DNA from: Arthrobacter citreus
Lineage (GTDB): Bacteria; Bacillota; Bacilli; Bacillales; Bacillaceae_G
NCBI GenBank assembly: GCA_013200995.1
Contig: CP053688.1
Span: 186,001 to 250,000 of the forward strand
Direction of reading: 5' to 3'
Length of the DNA stretch: 64,000 bases
Within the stretch, counting starts at the first letter, position 1, and every line of letters starts with the position of its first letter. The notes under the pieces are model-generated. The model worked only from the letters and a program-made list of their open reading frames with translations. It had not been told where the DNA came from and made no database searches. Both the position numbers and the translations under genes were made by a program. Positions 51,327 through 60,861 of this stretch are shown here, piece by piece.

Positions 51327-52934
51327 ATGGATAAAATGCGATGGAATACACCTGAACTCTTAAAATCATTATTATCAGAGCTAGTTAGTTGGAAAAGTAT
51401 TAGCCTAACAGAGGGAGAACGTCAATTTCCGATTAACTTATATAAAAAGTTAAGTGACTTACAATATTTCAAAGATTCATCAGATCAATTGAAGTTACAT
51501 AATTCAAATAAAGGTCGGAAATTTTTAACGGCTTTATATAAACATCCAGAAGTAAAAGATACAATTTGTCTTATAAGTCATTTTGATACGGTAAACACAG
51601 AAGAATATGGAGAGTTAGAAACTTTATCTACTAAAACTGAGGAGTTAACAAAAGCTTTCTATGAACGTCTTAGTGAGTTATCTACAGAAGTTCAGAATGA
51701 TTTAAAATCCGGTGAGTATTTATTTGGTCGAGGCACAATGGATATGAAAATGGGACTTGCGATGCATATGAGTATAATTGAGAAGGCAAGTATTGAGAAA
51801 TGGCCGATCAATCTTCTATTAGTAACGGTTCCTGATGAAGAGGTTAATTCGGATGGCATGCGTGATGCGGTTTCAACACTTGTAAATCTTAAAGAGGAAT
51901 ATGATTTAAATTACAAATTGTTTTTGAACGGGGAGCCAGTGTTTACACAGGAACCAGGCGATCCAAAGTATTATACATACTCTGGTACAATCGGTAAAAT
52001 CATGCCAGCAGCACTATTTTATGGAAAAGAAACACATGCGGGAGAACCGTTAAGTGGTATAACATCTCCATATATTGCTTCATTTTTAACTAGAAAAATG
52101 GAATGGAATGACGAATTTCAAGAGTCTGATTTTGATGAAACTACGCCTTTACCAGTTACGTTACAACAAAAGGACTTGAGGTTAGAGTATTCCACTCAAA
52201 CCCCGTTTCGTTCAGGCGCGCTGTATAATGTATTTTTAATGAAAAGAAATGCTTCTGAAGTTTTTAATCTATTCGAAAAAATAGCCCAGCAAGCTGCTGA
52301 TGAATGTAATCTTGAATATGAAAATATATGTAAAAAACATCATGTGAATCCCATTGGAAAAGTAAAAGTTCTGCAGTATAGGGAGTTGCATAACTATGCT
52401 TCTGAAAAACTAGGACAGAACTATATTATGGAACTTAAAAAGGAAATTAATGCTCATAATGAGTGGGATGATCGTGAAAAATCTTTTAGAATTGCTGATC
52501 ATTTAATGATTGAATGTCAGGAGCTTGCACCAGCGATTATCATTTTGTTTGCACCACCATATTATCCAGCTATTAATTCCACTGGAAATGAATTAGTCGA
52601 ACAATGTATTAAGTTTTCTTCTGAACTTGCTATTAATCAGTTTAATTTGCTAGTAAAAAGAATTCACTATTTTAATGGAATTTGTGATTTAAGTTATGTT
52701 AATTACAGTGACACATCTAACGGATGGATAGCATTTGAGCAAAACACACCAGTATGGGGGGATTGCTATACATTACCATTTGATTTAATGGGAAAATTAA
52801 ATGCCCCTGTATTAAATATTGGGCCATTCGGAAAGGATGCCCATAAGTTAACTGAGCGACTGCATATGAAAAATGCATTTGAAGAAGTACCTTTTATAGT
52901 AGAAGAAGTAATCCGTATGGTAAGTAAAATGTAG
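51327..52934 (+). CDS. rocB: M20-family peptidase-like protein, RocB type
   Basis: A 535-aa protein related to arginine-utilisation RocB, of the M20 metallopeptidase fold. Metal-site motifs are SHFDTVN near 85-91, GRGTMDMKMGLAM near 132-144, PDEEVNSDGM near 170-179, and ETHAGEPLSG near 235; the long insert and C-terminal part are RocB-like. B. subtilis RocB lies in an arginine operon but its reaction is not established. ATG 51327 follows ATGGGGG; an in-frame ATG at 51282 lacks a site. No other roc genes are near. Confidence 0.85.
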   Translation: MDKMRWNTPELLKSLLSELVSWKSISLTEGERQFPINLYKKLSDLQYFKDSSDQLKLHNSNKGRKFLTALYKHPEVKDTICLISHFDTVNTEEYGELETLSTKTEELTKAFYERLSELSTEVQNDLKSGEYLFGRGTMDMKMGLAMHMSIIEKASIEKWPINLLLVTVPDEEVNSDGMRDAVSTLVNLKEEYDLNYKLFLNGEPVFTQEPGDPKYYTYSGTIGKIMPAALFYGKETHAGEPLSGITSPYIASFLTRKMEWNDEFQESDFDETTPLPVTLQQKDLRLEYSTQTPFRSGALYNVFLMKRNASEVFNLFEKIAQQAADECNLEYENICKKHHVNPIGKVKVLQYRELHNYASEKLGQNYIMELKKEINAHNEWDDREKSFRIADHLMIECQELAPAIIILFAPPYYPAINSTGNELVEQCIKFSSELAINQFNLLVKRIHYFNGICDLSYVNYSDTSNGWIAFEQNTPVWGDCYTLPFDLMGKLNAPVLNIGPFGKDAHKLTERLHMKNAFEEVPFIVEEVIRMVSKM

Positions 52935-52974
52935 GGATAGCGATAGTAGGAAGAAATACGAACATAATGTGAAC

Positions 52975-53226
52975 AATATTGATAAAGCTGTGAACTTCGT
53001 TGATAAAACACTGAACTTCGTTGATAAAGCACAGAACTTCGTTGATAAAGCACTGAACTTCGTTGATAAAACACAGAACTTCGTTGATAAAACACAGAAC
53101 TTCGTTGATAAAGCACTGAACTTCGTTGATAAAACACTGAACCCCGTTGATAAATCACAGAACTTCGTTGATATATCATTGAATTTCGGCGATATATGGT
53201 AAAACCCCGGTGATCTAGTGTCAAAA
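52975..53226 (+). repeat. 21-bp tandem array, TTCGTTGATAAARCAC unit
   Basis: Twelve units of 21 bp, phase-perfect, beginning at 52975, 52996, 53017 and so on to 53206. The central eight differ almost only at two positions; the last three decay (TTCGGCGATATA, CCCGGTGATCTA). Because 21 is a multiple of 3, frames stay open on both strands, producing (NFVDKxL)n or similar, but none has a ribosome site. Confidence 0.92.
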
Positions 53227-53275
53227 ATGTAATTATTCAAGTTTAGAGTTTGAACAAAATTCTACATCTTCGCTA

Positions 53276-53315
53276 AAAATCCTCAAGATAGGTTAATGAT
53301 CTTGTGGATTTTTTG
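53276..53315 (+). terminator. Terminator downstream of the 21-bp array
   Basis: AATCCTCAAGAT / ATCTTGTGGATT (53278-53289 with 53299-53310), T6 tail. It would end a rocB transcript that includes the array. Between here and 53535 I see nothing else. Confidence 0.85.
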
Positions 53316-53535
53316 CATTTAAGCGTTTAGTATTCCATTTCTTCAATATCCTTTGCTGGAGGAAGTGGCTGTTTATTTTTTTGACTCTAATTAACATTAT
53401 TTACTTCATCTTCACGTCTTTCTCTTATTATGCTATTTTGTTTTTCGCTGTTTTTCAAATGATTGATCCCCTTTACTTTGTTTACAATTAATTTTTTCCA
53501 CTATTGTTTCATTTATTAGTATTTTAGGAAGAAGA

Positions 53536-53576
53536 GGGGCCAAAAAGAGATTGTTGGGACTTTGGCCAATCTCTTA
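53536..53576 (-). terminator. Terminator overlapping the nat stop codon
   Basis: AAGAGATTG / CAATCTCTT (53545-53553 with 53567-53575), read on the minus strand with a short U-run. Confidence 0.65.
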
Positions 53577-54341
53577 GCCCTTTATTTCAGCTTTTGGATT
53601 AAATAGTTGGTTAAAAATTGATTGCCATTCATCTTCATTTTTTATTTCAGATATAAAGATTCTACGATTTTTAGTTACCTTTAGTTGATGATCCGATAAC
53701 GAGATTCTTCCTTCTTTTGTTAGTAAATTGACAATTTTATATTGGGTAAAGATTGTTTCATTACTAGTTTGGAAGTAGTTAAATTGTTTTTCAAATTGAT
53801 GTAGCTGTTTCGGTATGATTGAAATGAATAATAAATCCTTCCAAGATTGATTGAACTTTTGGAGGATGAAGCAGTCCGAATGGTCTTGTTCTTTTATACG
53901 ATAGGATCCATTTGAATCAGAGTATTCGTATTGATCCTGTAGAAGGAGGGGCTCTAAAAAACCGCCACCAATTCCTACGTCGGCAAGATAATTTTGTCCA
54001 TTAATTTTAACTAATATAGATAAATGGGAGAACTCTGGATTCCATTGTTGTTTTTCTTGGTTCCAAAATTGAGTTGAAATATAAGAGACATTAAAACCTA
54101 GTTCTTGTAGGACAGAAAATAATAATGAATTTGTTTCAAAACAAATTCCCCCACGCTTACCTGATGAAATCTTTTTCATTACAAGAGTTGGGTTCATGGT
54201 TAGTGGTATTTGAGAAATAATATCGATATTTTCAAATGGTATGGAAAGTAAGTGATGACGATGAATTTCTTTTAACGAGGAATATGAAATTGTATCTGGT
54301 TTCTTTAATCCGATGTGTTTAAAATATGTTTCTAACAGCAT
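53574..54341 (-). CDS. nat: Arylamine N-acetyltransferase
   Basis: A 255-aa enzyme that moves acetyl from CoA to arylamines or hydrazines. The cysteine-protease-like triad is intact: C67 in RGGICFETN, H106 in FSHLSI and D121 in YLADVGIGGGF. HHLLSIPFENIDI near the N-terminus is also conserved. Start ATG 54341 lies 6 nt after GGAGGA; the in-frame GTG/ATG at 54353 overlaps that site. It is divergent from the sulfate operon. Confidence 0.9.
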   Translation of the reverse strand: MLLETYFKHIGLKKPDTISYSSLKEIHRHHLLSIPFENIDIISQIPLTMNPTLVMKKISSGKRGGICFETNSLLFSVLQELGFNVSYISTQFWNQEKQQWNPEFSHLSILVKINGQNYLADVGIGGGFLEPLLLQDQYEYSDSNGSYRIKEQDHSDCFILQKFNQSWKDLLFISIIPKQLHQFEKQFNYFQTSNETIFTQYKIVNLLTKEGRISLSDHQLKVTKNRRIFISEIKNEDEWQSIFNQLFNPKAEIKG

Positions 54342-54453
54342 GAGATCCTCCATATAAAATGTAATTTCAATAGTAAATATAATGAGTATACAATGAGGTT
54401 TGTATAAATAGTAAATATAATGAAAAATAATTTTAAATTTTCTAAATTCATAG

Positions 54454-54482
54454 TTGACACATAGGAATAGTGTGTTTATTAT
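54454..54482 (+). promoter_or_regulatory. Sigma-A promoter of the sulfate uptake operon
   Basis: TTGACA (54454-54459), 17-nt spacer, TATTAT (54477-54482). The leader to sbp is about 170 nt. Confidence 0.75.
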
Positions 54483-54528
54483 TAAGCTTATATAAAAAAA
54501 TCAAATTGGCTGATTGGAAGACCAAAGG

Positions 54529-54562
54529 CCCTTAACTAGTTTCTTTAGTTAAGGGTCTTTTT
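54529..54562 (+). terminator. Leader terminator (attenuator candidate) before sbp
   Basis: CCCTTAACTA / TAGTTAAGGG (54529-54538 with 54546-54555), followed by TCTTTTTG. It lies inside the leader, about 95 nt before sbp. AAGACC at 54518-54523 could pair with GGTCTT of the 3' side as a competing fold. It does not match the SAM-I (S-box) consensus. Confidence 0.7.
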
Positions 54563-54657
54563 GCATTTGTGCCTTAAAGGGGAGATTTTAATGTGTTGAA
54601 TGATCGAGATGGGTACAAATAATATCGGAGAATTGATATTTGAGGGGGCGGAATATA

Positions 54658-55707
54658 GTGGGGGCAAAAACTTGGATTATTGGCTCGGTTGTTGCAGTTT
54701 TGGCTGTTTCTGGAATCTTATATTCGACTTTAAAAGACGATAGTAGTGAGGTAACGAATGGAAATGTGGCAAATAAAAAAGTAGAATTACTAAATGTTTC
54801 ATATGATCCGACCCGTGAATTATATGAAAACTATAATAAAGCGTTTAGTAAATATTGGGAAAAAGAGCATCACCAAACAGTGACAATTAAACAGTCTCAT
54901 GGAGGTTCGGGAAAGCAAGCTAGGGCAGTAATTGATGGTTTAGATGCTGATGTTGTTACACTTGCTCTAGGTTATGATATTGATTCAATCAACGAAAAGG
55001 CACAACTATTATCACCTAATTGGCAAAAAGAATTTAATTATAATTCAACACCATATACTTCAACTATTGTTTTCTTAGTAAGGAAAGGCAATCCAAAAAA
55101 TATTAAGGATTGGGATGATCTAACTAAGAAAGGTGTTCAAGTAATTACTCCAAACCCTATAACTTCTGGTGGTGCAAGATGGAATTACCTAGCTGCTTGG
55201 GGTTATGCAGATAAAAAATATGATGGTGATGAGAAAAAAATTAAAGCATTTATGAAGAAATTATATAAGAATGTACCTGTTTTAGATACTGGCGCGCGTG
55301 GCTCAACAACTACATTTGTTGAAAAAGGGATTGGGGACGTACTAATTGCATGGGAAAATGAAGCTCTTTTATCTGTTAAAGAATTAGGCGAAGGGAATTA
55401 TAAAATTGTTTATCCATCTATTAGTATTCTTGCTGAGCCACCAGTTGCAGTTGTAGATAAAAATGTAAAGGCAAAGAAAACTGAAAAAGTAGCGAAAGCC
55501 TATCTATCTTATCTATATAGTAAAGAAGGTCAAAAAATCATTGCAGAAAATTACTATCGTCCTAGAAATCAAGAAATACTTGCTAAATATAGTAAACAAT
55601 ATCCTAGTATACCAATGTTGACAATCGATAAAGATTTTGGAGGATGGAGTAAGGCACAAGCGAAGCATTTTAATGATGGTGGAATATTTGACCAAATTTA
55701 TCAATAA
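54658..55707 (+). CDS. sbp: Sulfate/thiosulfate ABC transporter substrate-binding protein
   Basis: A 349-aa solute-binding protein of the Sbp/CysP family. Features are [41 protein letters not shown] with the sulfate-contacting Ser-Gly loop, [20 protein letters not shown] and YRPRNQEIL. The N-terminus (about 5-22) is hydrophobic but has no lipobox cysteine, so it would be anchored by an uncleaved helix or released. GTG 54658 follows GAGGGGGCGG. It starts the operon sbp-cysT-cysW-cysA. Confidence 0.92.
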   Translation: MGAKTWIIGSVVAVLAVSGILYSTLKDDSSEVTNGNVANKKVELLNVSYDPTRELYENYNKAFSKYWEKEHHQTVTIKQSHGGSGKQARAVIDGLDADVVTLALGYDIDSINEKAQLLSPNWQKEFNYNSTPYTSTIVFLVRKGNPKNIKDWDDLTKKGVQVITPNPITSGGARWNYLAAWGYADKKYDGDEKKIKAFMKKLYKNVPVLDTGARGSTTTFVEKGIGDVLIAWENEALLSVKELGEGNYKIVYPSISILAEPPVAVVDKNVKAKKTEKVAKAYLSYLYSKEGQKIIAENYYRPRNQEILAKYSKQYPSIPMLTIDKDFGGWSKAQAKHFNDGGIFDQIYQ

Positions 55708-55736
55708 ACGATTAATTGAGTAACGATAACTTAAAA

Positions 55737-55799
55737 AATAAAGAGGACATGGATGTACCGAGGCTCATCTATAGAGCTATGTCCAAGTCTTCTTTATTT
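55737..55799 (+). terminator. Intergenic hairpin between sbp and cysT
   Basis: AATAAAGA...GGACAT pairs with ATGTCC...TCTTTATT (outer arms 55738-55750 and 55779-55797), ending TTTGATTTT. Partial termination here would yield more binding protein than permease. Confidence 0.65.
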
Positions 55800-55827
55800 G
55801 ATTTTCATTTAAGGAGTTGACATAAAT

Positions 55828-56658
55828 TTGCTAAAGACAAGAAAGAGAATCTTACCTGGGTTCGGTTTAACATTTGGATTTTCAATATTGTATTTAAGTT
55901 TTTTTATTTTTTTACCAATATCGATGTTATTTCTACACTCTTTTGATATAGGGTGGACTAAATTTTTTAAAATTGTAACCGATCCTAGAGTACTAATGTC
56001 ATATAAAGTTAGTTTTGGAACAGCCTTTATTGCTGCGATCTTAAACGCTGTCTTTGGTTTATTAGTAGCCTGGGTGCTTGTACGATATCGTTTTCCAGGG
56101 AAGAGAATTGTAGATGCTTTCATTGATTTACCATTTGCATTACCGACTGCAGTAGCCGGTATTACTTTAACTACTTTGTATTCTCCAAGTGGTTGGATTG
56201 GAAGACTATTTTCTTTCAAAATAGCTTATACACCTTTAGGTATTATTATTGCTCTTACTTTTATTGGATTACCATTTGTAGTAAGAATGGTGCAACCTGT
56301 GCTAGAGAATTTCCATAAAGATGTTGAGGAAGCAGCTGCAAGTTTAGGCGCAAACCGTTTACAAATTTTTTGGAAGATAATATTCCCAGGAATCTTACCA
56401 GCCTTGTTAACTGGTTTTTCATTAGCTTTTGCGAGGTCTTTAGGGGAATATGGGTCTGTTGTATTTATTTCTGGAAATATGCCTATGAAAACTGAAATAA
56501 CCCCTTTATTGATCATGACAAAATTAGAGCAATACGATTATGCAGGGGCAACTGCACTAGCAGTTGTATTATTAGTTATTTCTTTCCTTCTATTATTATT
56601 GATTAGTATTTTTCAACGATACTCTAATCGGGCATTTGTTCAAGGGGGTAAGAGTTAG
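55828..56658 (+). CDS. cysT: Sulfate ABC transporter permease CysT
   Basis: A 276-aa inner-membrane permease with about six helices. DLPFALPTAVAGITLTTLYSP near 95-115 and the EAA loop DVEEAAASLGANRLQIFWKIIFPG near 170-193 are the binding-protein-dependent permease signatures. TTG 55828 follows AAGGAG at 11 nt. It pairs with CysW to form the channel. Confidence 0.93.
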   Translation: MLKTRKRILPGFGLTFGFSILYLSFFIFLPISMLFLHSFDIGWTKFFKIVTDPRVLMSYKVSFGTAFIAAILNAVFGLLVAWVLVRYRFPGKRIVDAFIDLPFALPTAVAGITLTTLYSPSGWIGRLFSFKIAYTPLGIIIALTFIGLPFVVRMVQPVLENFHKDVEEAAASLGANRLQIFWKIIFPGILPALLTGFSLAFARSLGEYGSVVFISGNMPMKTEITPLLIMTKLEQYDYAGATALAVVLLVISFLLLLLISIFQRYSNRAFVQGGKS

Positions 56659-56659
56659 A

Positions 56660-57541
56660 ATGGAAAGAGAGTTAAATATTGAGAGAAAATTAACTTTAAA
56701 TAGTCATACAAAAAAAGGAATTAAATTAAAGGGGAAATCGTTTCAAATCATCTTAACTAGTATCGTTATTTTATTTTTAGCGCTATTTTTATTTCTTCCT
56801 TTAGTTTCAATTTTTATAAAAGCATTGCAGGATGGCTTCGGAGTTTATAAAGAAACAATCGTAAATGATGAAACTTTAGCTGCAATTAAATTAACATTTA
56901 TTGTAACGATTATTACCTTACCACTTAATGCAATATTTGGAGTTTCAATTGCTTGGGCTACAACGAAATTTAATTTTAAAGGGAAAAATTTATTGGTAAC
57001 TTTAATTGAATTACCTTTTGCTGTGTCTCCAGTTGTTACGGGTTTTTTATTTGTACTTTTATTTAGTCCGAATAATGGGGTATTTGGTGGCTGGTTAAAA
57101 GAGCACAATTTAAAAGTCATTTTTTCAACCCCAGGAATTGTTTTAGCAACAATCTTTGTAACTCTTCCGTTTGTTGCGAAAGAATTAATTGCAGTTATGC
57201 AGGCTACTGGAAGTGCAGAAGAAGAGGCTGCGTTAACTTTAGGTGCTAACGGTTGGCATATTTTTTGGAAGGTGACACTCCCAAAAATTAAATGGGGACT
57301 TTTATATGGCATTATATTATGTAATGCAAGAGCGGTTGGAGAATTTGGAGCTGTATCAGTAGTTTCTGGACATATTCGCGGAGAAACGATTACGATGCCA
57401 CTTCATATAGAAAATTTATATAATGAGTACCAATTTCCACAAGCCTATACAGTTGCGTCACTTATGTCTATTTTTGCGATTCTGACATTAGTGATAAAAA
57501 ATATTATTGAATGGAAAGTACAGAAGGCAGAGAAACAATAG
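56660..57541 (+). CDS. cysW: Sulfate ABC transporter permease CysW
   Basis: A 293-aa permease with a longer charged N-terminus (residues 1-30) than CysT, then six helices. IELPFAVSPVVTGFLFVLLF and the EAA loop GSAEEEAALTLGANGWHIFWKV are diagnostic. ATG 56660 is one base beyond the cysT stop codon with AAGGGGG upstream; an in-frame start at 56636 lies inside cysT. Confidence 0.93.
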   Translation: MERELNIERKLTLNSHTKKGIKLKGKSFQIILTSIVILFLALFLFLPLVSIFIKALQDGFGVYKETIVNDETLAAIKLTFIVTIITLPLNAIFGVSIAWATTKFNFKGKNLLVTLIELPFAVSPVVTGFLFVLLFSPNNGVFGGWLKEHNLKVIFSTPGIVLATIFVTLPFVAKELIAVMQATGSAEEEAALTLGANGWHIFWKVTLPKIKWGLLYGIILCNARAVGEFGAVSVVSGHIRGETITMPLHIENLYNEYQFPQAYTVASLMSIFAILTLVIKNIIEWKVQKAEKQ

Positions 57542-57552
57542 GAGAGGATCGT

Positions 57553-58626
57553 ATGTCAATTAAAGTTTCTAATGTATTAAAGAGTTATGAAAATGAGTCT
57601 GCTTTAAAAGGAATTGATTTAAATATAAAAAAAGGAGAATTAGTAGCACTATTAGGTCCTTCTGGTTCTGGAAAAACAACATTACTACGAATAATTGCTG
57701 GCTTAGAAAATCCAGATGATGGGGAAATATTCTTTGAGGAACAGGATGTAGCAAATTTACAAGTAAAGGAAAGGAATGTAGGGTTTGTTTTCCAGCACTA
57801 TGCTTTATTTCAGCATATGACCGTTTTTGATAATATTGCATTTGGATTAAATGTAAGACCAAGAGCTACACGACCAACTAAGCGAAAAATTAATGAGAAA
57901 GTAATGGAGCTATTAAATTTAGTAAAATTAGAAAGCTTTGCCAAAAGATTTCCTTCGCAATTATCAGGTGGACAACGACAACGTGTCGCATTAGCTAGAG
58001 CTTTGGCTGTTGAACCGAGCGTATTATTATTAGATGAACCATTTGGAGCACTAGATGCAAAAGTAAGAAAGGATTTAAGAAGATGGTTACGTAAGCTTCA
58101 TGACGAAATTAATGTTACAAGCATATTTGTAACACATGATCAAGAAGAAGCACTTGAAGTTGCCGACCGAGTGGTCATTATGAATGGGGGAACAATTGAG
58201 CAAATAGGTACCCCAGAAGAAGTTTATCATACACCTGCAAGTCCGTTTGTTTATGATTTTCTTGGAAAAGTAAACTTGTTCCATGGACGGATTAATAAAG
58301 GAAATTTAATAAGCGGTGGTCTAGAAATACCATTACAGGAGCAAGTGGAAAGAGATCATAAAGAAGTTACAGGTTATGTCCGGCCTCATCAAATATCAAT
58401 CGAAAAAATTGAAACAAATCAAACATCAATAAGTGCAATCATTACTCATATTCATACAGTGGGGCCAATTGTATACGTCGAAGTCCTTCGAGAAGACACA
58501 AATGATTATGTCGAAATCGAATTAATGAACGAATTATTTTATGATTTAAATATTCAACTTGGAGAACGAGTATTTGTACGCCCTAATGAATTAAAGGTAT
58601 TTATCCCTCAGGATTATTCGATTTAG
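57553..58626 (+). CDS. cysA: Sulfate ABC transporter ATP-binding protein CysA
   Basis: A 357-aa ATPase: Walker A GPSGSGKTT near 35-43, Q-loop FVFQHYALF, signature LSGGQRQRVALARAL near 134-148, Walker B LLLDEPFGALD, and H-loop THDQEEALEVADRVV; residues about 240-357 form the CysA-type TOBE regulatory domain. GGAGAGG precedes ATG 57553. Last gene of the sulfate operon. Confidence 0.94.
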   Translation: MSIKVSNVLKSYENESALKGIDLNIKKGELVALLGPSGSGKTTLLRIIAGLENPDDGEIFFEEQDVANLQVKERNVGFVFQHYALFQHMTVFDNIAFGLNVRPRATRPTKRKINEKVMELLNLVKLESFAKRFPSQLSGGQRQRVALARALAVEPSVLLLDEPFGALDAKVRKDLRRWLRKLHDEINVTSIFVTHDQEEALEVADRVVIMNGGTIEQIGTPEEVYHTPASPFVYDFLGKVNLFHGRINKGNLISGGLEIPLQEQVERDHKEVTGYVRPHQISIEKIETNQTSISAIITHIHTVGPIVYVEVLREDTNDYVEIELMNELFYDLNIQLGERVFVRPNELKVFIPQDYSI

Positions 58627-58640
58627 TAGGAAAGTGTAAA

Positions 58641-58676
58641 CAGTAGGGTGTCCCAAATGTTTGAGATGGGCATCCT
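58641..58676 (+). terminator. Hairpin after cysA
   Basis: AGTAGGGTGTCCCA pairs with TGGGCATCCTACT around a short loop; there is no clear T-run, so termination may be incomplete. Confidence 0.45.
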
Positions 58677-58718
58677 ACTAAGTATTTAGAGGAAGAGTAG
58701 TTGAAATGAAGATTAGCT

Positions 58719-58912
58719 GCAAATAAAAACTTGAAAGTTCAAATAAAGCTGTGAACAGAGCAAATGAAGGAAGCACTGCAAATAAAGGACAAGCTGCAAA
58801 TTAAAATAGAAAATCTGCAAATAAAAACGTTGAACATGCAAATAAAACTGTGAAAAGAGCCAATAAAGGAAGCACTGCAAATAAAATTGGCGAAACTGCA
58901 ATTAAGCTCCGT
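58719..58912 (+). repeat. 18/21-bp tandem array, TGCAAATAAA core
   Basis: Ten units begin at 58719, 58739, 58760, 58778, 58796, 58817, 58838, 58859, 58877 and 58898. Steps are 18 or 21 bp (one 20). Cores vary as GCAAATAAA, GCAAATTAAA, CCAATAAAGG. Same core as arrays at 8078 and 7821. The minus-strand 62-codon frame across it is an artefact. Confidence 0.9.
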
Positions 58913-58915
58913 TGG

Positions 58916-59213
58916 ACCCCAACTTAGATAGGAAAATACCTATACCGGTTAGGGTATTTCACCTAATTAATTGTTCAAAGATCGATGCACACAATGGAAA
59001 ATCAATAAATTTGTACTAATTTTTTTAAAATCGCTTAAAAAAGCGAAGAAATCAATTAAATATCTATAAAAGAAGATCATAAAATTAACTCTCATTGTAA
59101 AACGGTAACAAGATACCCCCATTCTAGACAGGCTTAATCAACAATATTAAAGTAAACTTGCCGATTGGAAAGCCTTAGGCGAAAATGCAGTTATACATAT
59201 TCTTTCTTAATAT
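58916..59213. other. Gap before the ispG terminator
   Basis: AT-rich, no supported gene. A small AAATACC/GGTATTT inverted repeat lies at about 58932-58957. GCCGATTGGAAAGCC at 59160 resembles GCTGATTGGAAGACC in the sbp leader (54509), possibly by chance. Confidence 0.4.
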
Positions 59214-59267
59214 GAAAAAAGAGGCCTCCTATTTGTCAGTTACGCTGACTCTTAGGAGGCCTCTTTG
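59214..59267 (-). terminator. Terminator of ispG
   Basis: GAGGCCTCCT / AGGAGGCCTC (59221-59230 with 59254-59263) with inner stem GTCAG / CTGAC; A6 on the plus strand gives the U-run in minus-strand RNA. Confidence 0.9.
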
Positions 59268-59312
59268 TTTACAACGTTATTAAAAGCTAGGGGAGACTGT
59301 TTCTTTGTCTCT

Positions 59313-60413
59313 TTAGCCTTTCGCTGCTTCTAGTTCAGCAAGTTTTTCTTTTACGATAATGTCGATTTCACGTTTTAATTCTTCAACCATTGTTGCTTCA
59401 GGTACTTTGCGAACGATTTCTCCGTGGCGGAATAGTAATCCTTCACCGCGTGCTCCAGCAATACCAATATCAGCTTCACGTGCTTCACCAGGTCCGTTTA
59501 CTGCACATCCTAGTACGGCAACTTTAATTGGTACTTTTAGTGTTGAAATATATTCTTCAATATCGTTTGCAATACTAATTAAGTCAATTTCGATTCGTCC
59601 ACAAGTAGGGCAAGAAATCAATGTTGCAGCGTTTGAAGATAAGCCGAAAGATTTAAGTAATTCTCTAGCAACTTTTATTTCTTCAACTGGGTCTGCACTT
59701 AAAGAGATACGCATTGTGTTTCCGATCCCTTTACTTATGATTGCACCTAAACCAGCAGCACTTTTAACTGTACCAGCAAATAGTGTACCTGATTCAGTGA
59801 TACCTAAGTGTAAAGGATAATCGAATGCTTTTGATGCTTTTTCATATGCTTCAATTGCAAGATTTACATCTGATGCTTTCATTGAAACGATGATGTCATG
59901 GAAATCTAAGTCTTCAAGAATTTTAATATGATGTAATGCACTTTCAACCATTCCATCAGCAGTTGGGTAACCGTATTTCTCTAAAATACGTTTTTCTAAA
60001 GAACCAGCATTAACACCGATACGTATTGGAATTCCTTTAGCTTTAGCTGCATTTACAACTGCTTCAACTTTTTCTTTACGTCCAATATTACCTGGATTAA
60101 TTCTTATTTTATCTACGCCGCCTTCAATTGCTTTAAGCGCTAATTTATAATCAAAGTGAATATCTGCTACAAGTGGTATATTAATTTGTCTTTTTATTTC
60201 AGCAATCGCATTAGCTGCTCTTTCATCTGGTACTGCAACTCGAACAATCTGACATCCAGCTTCTTCAAGTCGTTTAATTTCTGCAACTGTTGCTTCAACA
60301 TCGTGTGTTTTTGTTGTTGTCATACTTTGGATTGAAATCTCATTTGCTCCACCAACAACTACATTTCCTACTTTAACTGCACGTGTTTTACTTCTATGTG
60401 TAATTTCGTTCAC
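59313..60413 (-). CDS. ispG: 4-hydroxy-3-methylbut-2-en-1-yl diphosphate synthase (flavodoxin)
   Basis: The 366-aa Fe-S enzyme makes HMBPP from cyclic MEcPP in the isoprenoid pathway, one step before IspH. The TIM-barrel part holds [31 protein letters not shown] and HLGITESGT; the C-terminal cluster domain has [10 protein letters not shown] and [16 protein letters not shown]. The GTG start is 10 nt after GAAGGAG. It stands apart from ispH, as in B. subtilis. Confidence 0.96.
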   Translation of the reverse strand: MNEITHRSKTRAVKVGNVVVGGANEISIQSMTTTKTHDVEATVAEIKRLEEAGCQIVRVAVPDERAANAIAEIKRQINIPLVADIHFDYKLALKAIEGGVDKIRINPGNIGRKEKVEAVVNAAKAKGIPIRIGVNAGSLEKRILEKYGYPTADGMVESALHHIKILEDLDFHDIIVSMKASDVNLAIEAYEKASKAFDYPLHLGITESGTLFAGTVKSAAGLGAIISKGIGNTMRISLSADPVEEIKVARELLKSFGLSSNAATLISCPTCGRIEIDLISIANDIEEYISTLKVPIKVAVLGCAVNGPGEAREADIGIAGARGEGLLFRHGEIVRKVPEATMVEELKREIDIIVKEKLAELEAAKG

Positions 60414-60528
60414 GAGTAACTCGCTCCTTCAAAAATAACTTATTTCATTTTTTATATTTCTACATTATCATATTTTCTTCATGATTACTCTTTTTATCAA
60501 CTGGTTCTAAAGAAATATAACACAAAAT

Positions 60529-60861
60529 TTACTTTTGTGAAGAGTAAATTGGGAATTTATATGATTTTCCACTTTGTATTTTAGTCGGTAGAAGGCCGTC
60601 GTTTAACTCTGTAAAATCCTTCGTAATTTGGCTAATTGGTTGGCTAAAATCGGGATTGAGATCTTCGATAATTCCTAAAACAGTATCTCCATTCTTTACT
60701 TGGATTTTTTCATATTTTGGAAGTGAGGATGTTTTTGTTTCTGATTTAGATGCTTTGGCTACTGTAGCAATATGTTGAGTAGGGATCGTTCCTACGTTAA
60801 GGTCGAAGAAAATTATATATCCAAGTAATAATGCACCGAATAAGAAAGCTATTCTTTTCAT
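60529..60861 (-). CDS. yqfZ: LysM-domain protein YqfZ
   Basis: A 110-aa exported protein: N-terminal helix or signal (about 4-22), a Ser/Thr/Lys linker and a single LysM domain (EKIQVKNGDTVLGIIEDLN, ITKDFTELN, IQSGKSYKFP) that should bind peptidoglycan. The order ispG-yqfZ matches B. subtilis yqfY-yqfZ. AAAAGGAG lies before the ATG. Confidence 0.88.
   Translation of the reverse strand: MKRIAFLFGALLLGYIIFFDLNVGTIPTQHIATVAKASKSETKTSSLPKYEKIQVKNGDTVLGIIEDLNPDFSQPISQITKDFTELNDGLLPTKIQSGKSYKFPIYSSQK

Noticed and set aside
52969..53202. 77-codon frame with heptad NFVDKxL repeats
   Set aside because: It is the 21-bp array read in one frame; the other strand is equally open, there is no ribosome site, and the units decay without regard to codon position.
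54483..54657. SAM-I riboswitch before sbp
   Set aside because: The conserved S-box blocks (AAGAG...GGTGGAGGGA...GGCCC...GCAACC) are not present.
58713..58901. 62-codon minus-strand frame rich in Phe, Leu and Gln
   Set aside because: It is the complement of the 18/21-bp array; openness comes from the repeat step.
59160..59180. GCCGATTGGAAAGCC similar to the sbp leader
   Set aside because: Similarity covers about 15 nt only, in unrelated contexts; likely chance.
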